Shown here in pieces: positions 1 to 6,781 of a stretch of 64,000 bases of DNA. A model generated the notes under the pieces. That model was not told the origin of the DNA. It did not search any database and saw nothing but the letters and a program-made list of their open reading frames with translations. Every line of letters starts with the position of its first letter. Within the stretch, counting starts at the first letter, position 1. The stretch lies in NCBI RefSeq assembly GCF_000383615.1, contig NZ_KB911588.1:1-64000 (forward strand). The letters run 5' to 3'. This DNA comes from Streptomyces canus 299MFChir4.1 (GTDB lineage: Bacteria > Actinomycetota > Actinomycetes > Streptomycetales > Streptomycetaceae). The position numbers and the translations under genes are program-made.

Positions 1-130
1 AACGAGCCCCACCCGGAAAGGTCACCCATTCGATGCACGAACTCCAATTCCCCTTCCGGGGCAACGCCTCCCAAACATCCGCAGGACCCTCCGCGTCCAC
101 CCACACACGCCAGAACACACTCGCACTCAG

Positions 131-1033
131 TCAAACCCCAGCAGCTGCCAACCCCTCCACCACCGCCACTTCCATCTTCCGCAACCGATCCGGCTCCGCC
201 ACCACGTCGATCTCCCGGATGAGGTCGCCGTCGAAGGTGAACCGGAGCAGCACGCGCAGCCGGCCCTCCTCCAGCATCGCCATGCCGACCTCGCCGTCGA
301 CGAGGACGAGAGCGGCGGAGCGGGCGCGGCCCAGGGAGGCCATCGCGCCCTCCGCCACCGGGCGGGCGCCGCGGACGAGGACGGGCTCGGGGGTCGGTAC
401 GACGGCACGGTCGGCGTGCAGGACCACGTCCGGGTGGAGCAGGGCGAGCAGGGCGTCGAAGTCACCGCCGCGGGTGGCGGCGAGGTAGGCGTGCACGACC
501 CGGTGGCGCCGCGAGGCGTCCGCGGTGGGCGCGGCCGGTGCGGGGGCTCCCTTGACCCGGCGGCGGGCCCGGCTGGCCAACTGCCGGGTGGCCGCCGGGG
601 TCTTGTCGATCAGCGGGGCGATCTCGTCGAACGGCACCTGGAACATGTCGTGCAGCACGAACGCGAGCCGCTCGGCGGGCGCGAGCGTGTCGAGGACGAT
701 CAGCAGGGCGAGGCCCACGGAGTCGGCGAGGAGGGCCTCCTCCTCGGGGTCCGTGACACGTGCCGCGGACGCCGGGATCCGGTCGGCCGACAGCTCCTCC
801 TCGCGGCGGGCCTCCCGTGCCCGCAGCAGGTTGAGGCAGACCCGGGCGACGACCGTGGTCAGCCACCCGCCCGGATTCTCCACACCGGACGTGTCCGCGC
901 GGTCGACGCGCAGCCAGGCGTCCTGGAGGGCGTCGTCGGCCTCGCCGAGCGAGCCCAGCATGCGGTGGGCGACGGCCCTGAGCCGCGGCCGGTGCTCCTC
1001 GAACTGCGCGGCCATCCAGTCGCGTTCGGACAC
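131..1033 (-). CDS. ECF41-type RNA polymerase sigma factor
   Basis: Alternative sigma factor that directs RNA polymerase to a small regulon. Region 2 (about residues 5-75) carries the core-binding segment ending in WLTTVVARVCLNLLR; region 4 (about 115-165) contains LAPAERLAFVLHDMF and a helix-turn-helix. The C-terminal half (about 175-300) is a SnoaL/NTF2-like extension with a DGDLIREIDVVAEPDRL segment, the signature of the ECF41 group. In that group the extension, not a classical anti-sigma factor, tunes activity. I chose the GTG at 1033 because GGGAGGGG lies just upstream; an ATG at 1063 gives ten extra residues with no good RBS. ECF41 genes usually sit beside a carboxymuconolactone-decarboxylase or oxidoreductase gene. 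None is seen here, though the window edge is only 130 bp away on the 3' side. Confidence 0.93.
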   Translation of the reverse strand: MSERDWMAAQFEEHRPRLRAVAHRMLGSLGEADDALQDAWLRVDRADTSGVENPGGWLTTVVARVCLNLLRAREARREEELSADRIPASAARVTDPEEEALLADSVGLALLIVLDTLAPAERLAFVLHDMFQVPFDEIAPLIDKTPAATRQLASRARRRVKGAPAPAAPTADASRRHRVVHAYLAATRGGDFDALLALLHPDVVLHADRAVVPTPEPVLVRGARPVAEGAMASLGRARSAALVLVDGEVGMAMLEEGRLRVLLRFTFDGDLIREIDVVAEPDRLRKMEVAVVEGLAAAGV

Positions 1034-1154
1034 GGCGCCCCTCCCCCGGTTCCCCCTGAACACCTTCGACGCACCCTAGAGCACCGGCCGATGATGATCC
1101 ACTGAACGGGTGAATGCCCGCATACGCCCATAAAGGGCTGGGCATGCAGCGCGC

Positions 1155-1520
1155 ATGCGCCCTGCCTTGATCACCTCCGTGCTGCTCGCCGCCCTGATTC
1201 CCCTCGCCGCGCCGCCCGCCCACGCCGCCGCTGCCGTACCGCCGGGGCATGTCTACTTCTGGGCCGAGCCGGGGCAGATGGGGCCCGGCGGCGCCTGGGA
1301 CTACGCGCCACCGGGGTACAAGGAGGCGGAGCCGCGGGTGAAGCGGCACGCGTACTCCTTCGACTCCCACGCGCCGGTGACCGTGTACGCGATCAGCTTC
1401 CAGGGCGGCGGCGCCTGTGTGTACCGGGCGATCCGGCCGGACGACTACTCCGACAACTGGGGCTGGGCCACGAAGTTCGACGGCGTCAGCGACACCACCA
1501 TGGGCTGCCAGGCCGGCTGA
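1155..1520 (+). CDS. small secreted protein, hypothetical
   Basis: 121-residue exported protein with a clear Sec signal peptide (about residues 1-25, ending in AHAAA). The mature part is rich in aromatic residues and Gly and has two Cys (about 92 and 118) that could form a disulfide. Its sequence (VYFWAEPGQMGPGG near the mature start) is reminiscent of the beta-rich family I36 inhibitor protein encoded 0.9 kb downstream, but I cannot place it in a family with confidence. It reads in the same direction as the next two exported proteins, with only 7 bp to the lipoprotein gene, so the three probably form one transcript. No convincing ribosome-binding site precedes the ATG. Confidence 0.72.
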   Translation: MRPALITSVLLAALIPLAAPPAHAAAAVPPGHVYFWAEPGQMGPGGAWDYAPPGYKEAEPRVKRHAYSFDSHAPVTVYAISFQGGGACVYRAIRPDDYSDNWGWATKFDGVSDTTMGCQAG

Positions 1521-1527
1521 CCCGCTC

Positions 1528-2040
1528 ATGCGTGCCCGTACGGCGACGGCCCTGGCCGTCCTCACTCTCCTGACCCTCCTCACCGGATCCGCCTGCACGG
1601 CGGGGGCCACCCACCCGGCGCCCCCGGCCGACGACGTGATCAAGGCGGCCACCCGCGCACTCACCGACGACTGTCTGACCCGGCAGGGCCTCACCCCGAA
1701 GTCGGGCCGACAGCGCGTGTCCAACGCCCTGTTCGGCACCGGCCGGGCGGAGCTGTCGCTCCGGCTGCCCACCGGCTACGTGGTCCGCACCCACACCGAC
1801 GGCTGCCTCGCGGCGGCGCAACGGCGGCTCTACGGCGACCAGGACCGCTGGTTCCGCAGCTCGGTCGTCGTCAACAACCTCAGGCCCGAGGCCGACAGGA
1901 CCGGCCGCCCGCTCTCCGAGGTCCGGGCCGCGCACCGCGCGGAGATCGCGGAGTGGCGGCGGCTGCGCGCCCATGCCCTCACCACAGCGACCGCCCTGCT
2001 GGAGGGCGGCGGCACCACCCACCCGAAGGGAAACCAGTGA
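1528..2040 (+). CDS. putative lipoprotein, hypothetical
   Basis: 170-residue protein starting with an Arg-containing n-region and a Leu-rich h-region, followed by LLTGSACTAG. This is an imperfect lipobox, so attachment through the Cys near residue 23 is likely but not certain. The remainder has no recognisable domain; two further Cys (in DDCLT and DGCLA) may pair. The gene lies 7 bp after the preceding secreted protein, and its TGA overlaps the GTG start of the next one, so translational coupling is expected. The name rests on the signal sequence alone. Confidence 0.7.
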   Translation: MRARTATALAVLTLLTLLTGSACTAGATHPAPPADDVIKAATRALTDDCLTRQGLTPKSGRQRVSNALFGTGRAELSLRLPTGYVVRTHTDGCLAAAQRRLYGDQDRWFRSSVVVNNLRPEADRTGRPLSEVRAAHRAEIAEWRRLRAHALTTATALLEGGGTTHPKGNQ

Positions 2041-2408
2041 AGCGCTTCATCGCCGTCCTGTCCGCCGGACTGCTCGCCACCGGAGTCGTCCTCGCCACCT
2101 CGGCCTCGGCCCAGGCGGCGGCCTGCGGCAGCGGGAACTTCTGCGCGTGGACGGACGCCAACTACCAGGGCCAGAAGATCGAATGGACCGGCGACGACGG
2201 TTGGTGGGAGGGCAACATCGCCGACCAGGACTCCTCCTGGGCCAACCACGGCATCTCGGGCCCCGGCATCAAGGACTACGTCAAGGTGTACGCCTCCGCC
2301 AACCAGCTCGGCCCCATGACCATCTGTCTCGCACCCGGTCAGGAGGCCGGCTACAACGGCGTGGCCAACGACCGCGGCGACTCCCACATCTGGGCGACCG
2401 GCTGCTGA
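2037..2408 (+). CDS. peptidase inhibitor family I36-type secreted protein
   Basis: 123-residue secreted protein with signal peptide (about 1-31, ending SAQAAA). The mature part has the Cys/aromatic/Gly pattern of family I36 (the Streptomyces metalloproteinase inhibitor SMI family): CGSGNFCAWTDANYQGQ at its start, then a second half with MTICLAPGQEAGY and a C-terminal Cys. Family members are small beta-gamma-crystallin-like proteins. Metalloprotease inhibition is documented for SMI but is only an inference here. The GTG start overlaps the previous stop (GTGA) with GAAGGGA upstream. Translation is therefore probably coupled to the upstream lipoprotein. Confidence 0.85.
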   Translation: MKRFIAVLSAGLLATGVVLATSASAQAAACGSGNFCAWTDANYQGQKIEWTGDDGWWEGNIADQDSSWANHGISGPGIKDYVKVYASANQLGPMTICLAPGQEAGYNGVANDRGDSHIWATGC

Positions 2409-2457
2409 GACGCCGGCCGCCCGAGCGGGGTGGGACCCCGGTCAGAAGACCGGCGTC
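2409..2457. terminator. possible convergent terminator
   Basis: GACGCCGG (2409-2416) pairs with CCGGCGTC (2450-2457) across a 33-nt loop that itself holds CGGGGTGGGACCCCG. It lies between two convergent genes and overlaps the end of the 5'-nucleotidase gene. There is no U-tract, so this is only a plausible stop signal. Confidence 0.35.
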
Positions 2458-4250
2458 CCGCCCTGCGTCAACCGCCAGTTGGTGACCGCGAAGTCCTTCG
2501 GGTCCAGCGATCCCTTCGAGGTCACGTAGTCGATCATCAGCTGGCGGATCTCGTTGGTGGAGCTGTAGGCGATGTCGGCGGCCGCGATGTGCGGGTAGCC
2601 GGAGCCGCCGTTGGCCCGGTAGTTGTTGACGGCGACGACGAAGACCTGGTCGTCGGCGACCGACGTCCCGTTGTAGCTCAGGTTCTTGATGCGGGCGCCT
2701 TCGGCCGCGGCGATGTCGATGTCGTACGAGACGCCCGCGGCGGTGTCGTACATGTAGTCCCAGAAGTTGTTGGCGTTGGTCAGGGTCGCGGTGTCCACGG
2801 CCGTGCCCGCCGGCACCTGGTGGTAGTACTTCGCCGCGTACTCCAGGTAGTCCTTGAGCTGGGCGCCGGTGAGTTTCTTGCCGTAGAGGGTGTTGTCGTA
2901 GATGTAGAGCCCGGCGATGTCCTTGATGGTGACGCTGCCCGCGGGGATGTCGGCGGTGCGGGAGAAGGGCGCGGCGACCGAGATCAGCGGGAGGGCCGCG
3001 TCGGAGGCCGACAGGCCCGCCTTGACGGTGTCCATCTGGACCTGGTGGATGAAGTCCATGATGGGGACGTCCTTCCAGCAGGAGTCCGCCGCGGAGAGGT
3101 CCTCGGTGCAGGTGCCGACGGCCGTGTTGACGTACTTCACGACCAGCTCGTGGTCGGCCTCCAGGAGCTTCCTGATCTCCGGGTCCTCGTCGACCGTGTT
3201 GGGGTTGAGGGTCTGCGCGGTCTTCTTGGTGACCTTCCACTGGCCGCGCACGAGCTCCAGCTCGAAGTCGAAGACGCTGAGCCGGTAGCCCCAGCAGTAC
3301 GGCTCGGAGAGCAGCACGTCCTCGCCGGTCTCCTCGTTCTTCACCGTGTACGACGGCACTTCGACGTGGGTGTGGCCGACGAGGATCGCGTCGATGCCGG
3401 GGACCTGCTGGGCGACGAGGTTGGAGGCGTTCTCGACGTAGGGCAGCTCGTCGCCGTAGGACGAGGAGCCGTCGAGCCCGGAGTGGTCGGTCAGGAAGAC
3501 GACGTCACAGCCGAGGGCGCGCAGCCGGGGCACGTACTTCTTCGCCTGCTCGACCAGGCCGGGGAAGACCATCTTCCCGCTGACGTTGTCCTTGTCCCAC
3601 AGGGCGATGCCCGGGTTGGTGAGGCCGAGGATGCCGACCTTGATGTCGGGCGCGCCCGGTACGCAGATGCGCTTCACGGTGTACGGCTGGAAGGCGGGCC
3701 GCAGCGTCTTCGCGTCGAGCGCGTTGGCGCCCAGCAGCGGGAAGCGGCACTGGCTCTCGAACTTCCTGAGCACCTCGATGCCGTAGTTGAACTCGTGGTT
3801 GCCGAGGGCGGCGGCGTCGTAGCGCATGTGGTTCATGGCGACGGCCATCGGGTGCTTGGGCGCGCCCTTGTCGGTGATGGGCTGCACGCGCGCGAAGTAG
3901 TAGGCGAGGGAGGTGCCCTGGATGATGTCGCCGGCGTCGACGAGCAGGACGTGCTCCTCGCCCTTCGCCGCACGCTGCTGCTTGATGAGGGTGGCGACCC
4001 GGGCCACGCCGACGGAGTTGCCCTTGCTGTCGGAGTACGCCTTGTCGAGGTAGTAGTCCCAGTCGAAGACGTGGCTGTGCAGGTCGGTGGTGCCGAGCAC
4101 GGAGAACGACCAGGTGCGGTTCTTCTTCGCGGGCTTGTGCTCGGCGGCCTCGGCGGCGGGGGCTCCCGCCGACCCCGCGACGGCCACGGCCGCCCCGGTG
4201 ACGGCCGACTTCTTCACGAAGTCCCGGCGGTTGAGGGGACTGACGGGCAT
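2442..4250 (-). CDS. Tat-exported 5'-nucleotidase / metallophosphoesterase
   Basis: 602-residue extracellular phosphoesterase of the UshA/CpdB family, which hydrolyses nucleotides or cyclic nucleotides to scavenge phosphate and nucleosides. A twin-arginine signal is visible at the N-terminus (NRRDFVKKSAVTGAAVAVAG). The calcineurin-like metal-binding motifs follow in order: TTDLHSH, DAGDIIQGT, GNHEFNYG, TDHSG and VGHTHVEVP. The C-terminal half is the nucleotide-binding 5'-nucleotidase C domain, including AVNNYRANGGSGYP. I chose the ATG at 4250 because AGGAG lies 5 nt upstream; the in-frame ATG at 4268 has no RBS. Substrate specificity (5'-nucleotidase versus 2',3'-cyclic phosphodiesterase) cannot be decided from sequence alone. 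Confidence 0.92.
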   Translation of the reverse strand: MPVSPLNRRDFVKKSAVTGAAVAVAGSAGAPAAEAAEHKPAKKNRTWSFSVLGTTDLHSHVFDWDYYLDKAYSDSKGNSVGVARVATLIKQQRAAKGEEHVLLVDAGDIIQGTSLAYYFARVQPITDKGAPKHPMAVAMNHMRYDAAALGNHEFNYGIEVLRKFESQCRFPLLGANALDAKTLRPAFQPYTVKRICVPGAPDIKVGILGLTNPGIALWDKDNVSGKMVFPGLVEQAKKYVPRLRALGCDVVFLTDHSGLDGSSSYGDELPYVENASNLVAQQVPGIDAILVGHTHVEVPSYTVKNEETGEDVLLSEPYCWGYRLSVFDFELELVRGQWKVTKKTAQTLNPNTVDEDPEIRKLLEADHELVVKYVNTAVGTCTEDLSAADSCWKDVPIMDFIHQVQMDTVKAGLSASDAALPLISVAAPFSRTADIPAGSVTIKDIAGLYIYDNTLYGKKLTGAQLKDYLEYAAKYYHQVPAGTAVDTATLTNANNFWDYMYDTAAGVSYDIDIAAAEGARIKNLSYNGTSVADDQVFVVAVNNYRANGGSGYPHIAAADIAYSSTNEIRQLMIDYVTSKGSLDPKDFAVTNWRLTQGGTPVF

Positions 4251-4343
4251 GGAGGCTCCTGGGGGCAAGGGGCGGGAGAGACGGCACTACACGCGTAGAT
4301 GCTGGTCTCACACCCGTGCGTCCGGGAACCAGGAAAAGGCCAT

Positions 4344-4373
4344 GGGCCGGTCAAGGAAGTCCTCGACCGGCCC
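4344..4373 (-). terminator. purA terminator hairpin
   Basis: GGGCCGGTC (4344-4352) and GACCGGCCC (4365-4373) form a 9-bp perfect stem, extended by an inner AGGA/TCCT pairing. Read on the minus strand after the purA stop, the stem is followed by ATGGCCTTTTCC, a short U-run, which fits an intrinsic terminator. Confidence 0.75.
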
Positions 4374-4396
4374 GACGGCTGACGAACAAAAGGGTT

Positions 4397-5680
4397 TTAC
4401 AGGAACGAGTTGATCTCGATCGTCTCGTCCCGGCCCGGGCCCACGCCGATCGCGGAGATCGGGGCGCCGGACATCTCCTCCAGCGCCTTCACGTAGTCCT
4501 GGGCGTTCTTCGGGAGGTCGGAGAAGGACTTCGCCTTGGTGATGTCCTCGCTCCAGCCAGGCAGGTACTCGTAGACGGGCTTCGCGTGGTGGAAGTCGGT
4601 CTGGGAGTACGGGAGTTCCTCGACGCGCTCTCCGTCGATCTCGTACGCGACACAGACCGGGATCTGCTCCCAGCCGGTGAGCACGTCGAGCTTGGTGAGG
4701 AAGAAGTCGGTGAGACCGTTGACGCGGGTGGCGTACCGGGCGATCACCGCGTCGAACCAGCCGCAGCGACGGTCACGGCCGGTGGTGACTCCGCGCTCAC
4801 CGCCGATGCGGCGCAGCGCCTCGCCGTCCTCGTCGAACAGCTCGGTCGGGAACGGGCCCGAGCCGACGCGGGTCGTGTACGCCTTGAGGATGCCGATGAC
4901 CCGGCTGATCTTCGTCGGGCCCACGCCGGCGCCGGTGCAGGCGCCGCCCGCGGTCGGGTTCGACGAGGTGACGAAGGGGTACGTGCCGTGGTCGATGTCC
5001 AGGAGGGTGCCCTGGCCGCCCTCGAACAGGACGACCTTGTCCTGCTCCAGGGCCTGGTTGAGCACCAGGACCGTGTCGGCGACGTAGGGCTTGAGCCGGT
5101 CCGCGTAGCTCAGCAGTTCCTCGACGACCTGGCCCACCTCGATGGCCCGGCGGTTGAAGACCTTGGTCAGGAGCTGGTTCTTGCCGTCGAGGGCCGCCTC
5201 GACCTTCTGGGTCAGGATCGACTCGTCGTACAGGTCCTGGATCCGGATGCCCACGCGGTTGATCTTGTCCGCGTAGGTCGGTCCGATGCCGCGGCCCGTG
5301 GTGCCGATCTTGCGCTTTCCGAGGAAGCGTTCCGTCACCTTGTCCACGGTGACGTTGTACGGCGTGATGACGTGGGCGTTACCACTGATCAGGAGCTTGG
5401 AGGTGTCGACGCCGCGGTCGTTCAGTCCGTTCAGCTCGGAGAACAGGACCGAAGGATCGACGACGACACCGTTGCCGATGACCGGGGTGCACCCCGGAGA
5501 CAGGATTCCGGAAGGGAGGAGGTGGAGGGCGTACTTCTGATCGCCCACGACTACCGTATGGCCGGCGTTGTTGCCGCCCTGGTAGCGCACCACATAGTCC
5601 ACCGAGCCACCGAGCAGGTCGGTTGCCTTTCCCTTGCCTTCGTCACCCCACTGAGCACCGAGCAGCACAAGTGCGGGCAC
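4397..5680 (-). CDS. purA: adenylosuccinate synthetase
   Basis: 427-residue cytoplasmic enzyme catalysing GTP-dependent condensation of IMP with aspartate, the first committed step to AMP. Motifs seen: GAQWGDEGKGKATDLL at the N-terminus (GTP-binding loop with the catalytic Asp), NNAGHTVV, TTGRGIGPTY, FEGGQGTLLDIDHGTYPFV, TTGRDRRCGWFD, and the C-terminal GVGPGRDETI. The length is typical for bacteria. The start is a GTG with GGAAGGGG upstream. It is monocistronic, ends in a clear terminator hairpin, and is divergent from the diacylglycerol-kinase-like gene. Confidence 0.99.
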   Translation of the reverse strand: MPALVLLGAQWGDEGKGKATDLLGGSVDYVVRYQGGNNAGHTVVVGDQKYALHLLPSGILSPGCTPVIGNGVVVDPSVLFSELNGLNDRGVDTSKLLISGNAHVITPYNVTVDKVTERFLGKRKIGTTGRGIGPTYADKINRVGIRIQDLYDESILTQKVEAALDGKNQLLTKVFNRRAIEVGQVVEELLSYADRLKPYVADTVLVLNQALEQDKVVLFEGGQGTLLDIDHGTYPFVTSSNPTAGGACTGAGVGPTKISRVIGILKAYTTRVGSGPFPTELFDEDGEALRRIGGERGVTTGRDRRCGWFDAVIARYATRVNGLTDFFLTKLDVLTGWEQIPVCVAYEIDGERVEELPYSQTDFHHAKPVYEYLPGWSEDITKAKSFSDLPKNAQDYVKALEEMSGAPISAIGVGPGRDETIEINSFL

Positions 5681-5808
5681 GCGCGTACACCCCTTCCGGG
5701 CGGGGCATGTCCAAGGTCGGGGGCGTACGCGTACGGTTCACTCCGTCGCGTGCACCACGGCCGTCGTCGGCCGCTGCCCGTAGGACCCGGATGCCCCGGA
5801 ATAGACGA

Positions 5809-5836
5809 AGCCCCTGGCGCAATAGCGCAAGGGGCT
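5809..5836. repeat. stem-loop in purA/DAGK-like intergenic region
   Basis: AGCCCCTGGCGC (5809-5820), loop AATA, GCGCAAGGGGCT (5825-5836). The arms pair over 12 positions with one mismatch. It sits between two divergent genes, 129 bp upstream of the purA start and 34 bp upstream of the other gene, where a terminator is not expected. It could act in the 5' leader of the plus-strand gene. Confidence 0.5.
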
Positions 5837-5869
5837 CTTGCACAAAGATGCTACCCGAGGAAGCGAGGC

Positions 5870-6718
5870 ATGGCCGAGGTGGCGACTTCCGCGACGTCCG
5901 ATCAGCTGCTGGTGGTGATCGACCCGGTCGCCCGGCAGACGGACGGCGAGTCCGTACGGATCGTGAAAGACGTGCTCAGCGCGGGTGCGGCGACGAAGGT
6001 GTGTCTGCCGGACGGGCCCGAGGAGTTCGCCCGGGCACTGGCCCGGCGCGGCTCGCGGCGGCCGGTGGTGGTCGGTGACGACCGGGCGCTGATGCGGGCG
6101 GTGGTACTGCTGCACCGGCAGCGGGAGCTGGCCGAATGCGTGCTGTCGGTGGTGCCGGTGGGCCCGGTCCTGGGCGTCGCCCACGCGCTGGGGGTGCCCC
6201 TGGGGGCGGTGGCGGCCGCGCGGGCGGTCCTGGACGGGGCCGAGCGGCGGCTGGACATGCTGGTGGACGACAGCGACGGGGTGGTCCTCGGAGCGCTGCG
6301 GATTCCCGCGCCGGCCGCCCGGGAGGAGCCGGTGGAGGCCGCGCGGCCCTGGCTGCGGACCTGCCAGTCCCTCGTACGGACCCTGGTGCCGGCCCGTCCC
6401 GCCCGGGAGACCGCGCTCGCCGTCGCCGGGCCCTCGCGGCTGCGGGTGGAGGTCGACGGGGTGACCCTGGTGGATCTGGACCAGCCCCTGGAGGCGGTCT
6501 CGGTGACCCCGGGCTCCGGCGGCGGCCTGGCCTCGGTGGAGGTACGCCCGCTGTCGGTGGGGGCGGAGGCCTCCCCCCTGCTGGCCACCGGCAGGACAGT
6601 GACCGTCACCGGGGCGGATTTCCGGTACCGGGCCGACACGGGCGTGGCGGGACCGGTACGGAGACGGACGTGGATGGTGCAGGAGGGGGCGTTGGGGTTG
6701 GTGTTGCCGGGGCGGTGA
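5870..6718 (+). CDS. diacylglycerol kinase-like protein, degenerate active site
   Basis: 282-residue protein resembling the DAGK/LCB5 lipid-kinase fold: an N-terminal nucleotide-binding half (about 10-120) and a C-terminal beta-rich half (about 170-280). The usual GGDGT loop is replaced by VGDDRALM (about residues 68-75), and the GTGNDFAR-type motif by VGPVLGVAHALG (about 97-108). These are the residues that bind ATP and lipid in active family members, so catalysis is doubtful. The start is the ATG at 5870, preceded by GAGGAAGCGAGG. It is a single gene divergent from purA. The family assignment is by overall pattern; the function is unknown. Confidence 0.75.
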   Translation: MAEVATSATSDQLLVVIDPVARQTDGESVRIVKDVLSAGAATKVCLPDGPEEFARALARRGSRRPVVVGDDRALMRAVVLLHRQRELAECVLSVVPVGPVLGVAHALGVPLGAVAAARAVLDGAERRLDMLVDDSDGVVLGALRIPAPAAREEPVEAARPWLRTCQSLVRTLVPARPARETALAVAGPSRLRVEVDGVTLVDLDQPLEAVSVTPGSGGGLASVEVRPLSVGAEASPLLATGRTVTVTGADFRYRADTGVAGPVRRRTWMVQEGALGLVLPGR

Positions 6719-6781
6719 GTGTTGGGTCCAGAGGCACCGCACCGCTTTCCAGCGCCGGTCGGTGCATCGCGGACGCTGAAC

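Noticed and set aside
416..1105. Long plus-strand frame opposite the ECF41 sigma gene
   Set aside because: Antisense shadow of a high-GC gene; Arg/Gly-rich, no domain, no RBS.
2430..4298. Plus-strand frame of 622 residues across the 5'-nucleotidase gene
   Set aside because: Mirror of a well-supported minus-strand gene; composition (Val/Asp/Gly-rich) is typical of antisense frames in high-GC DNA.
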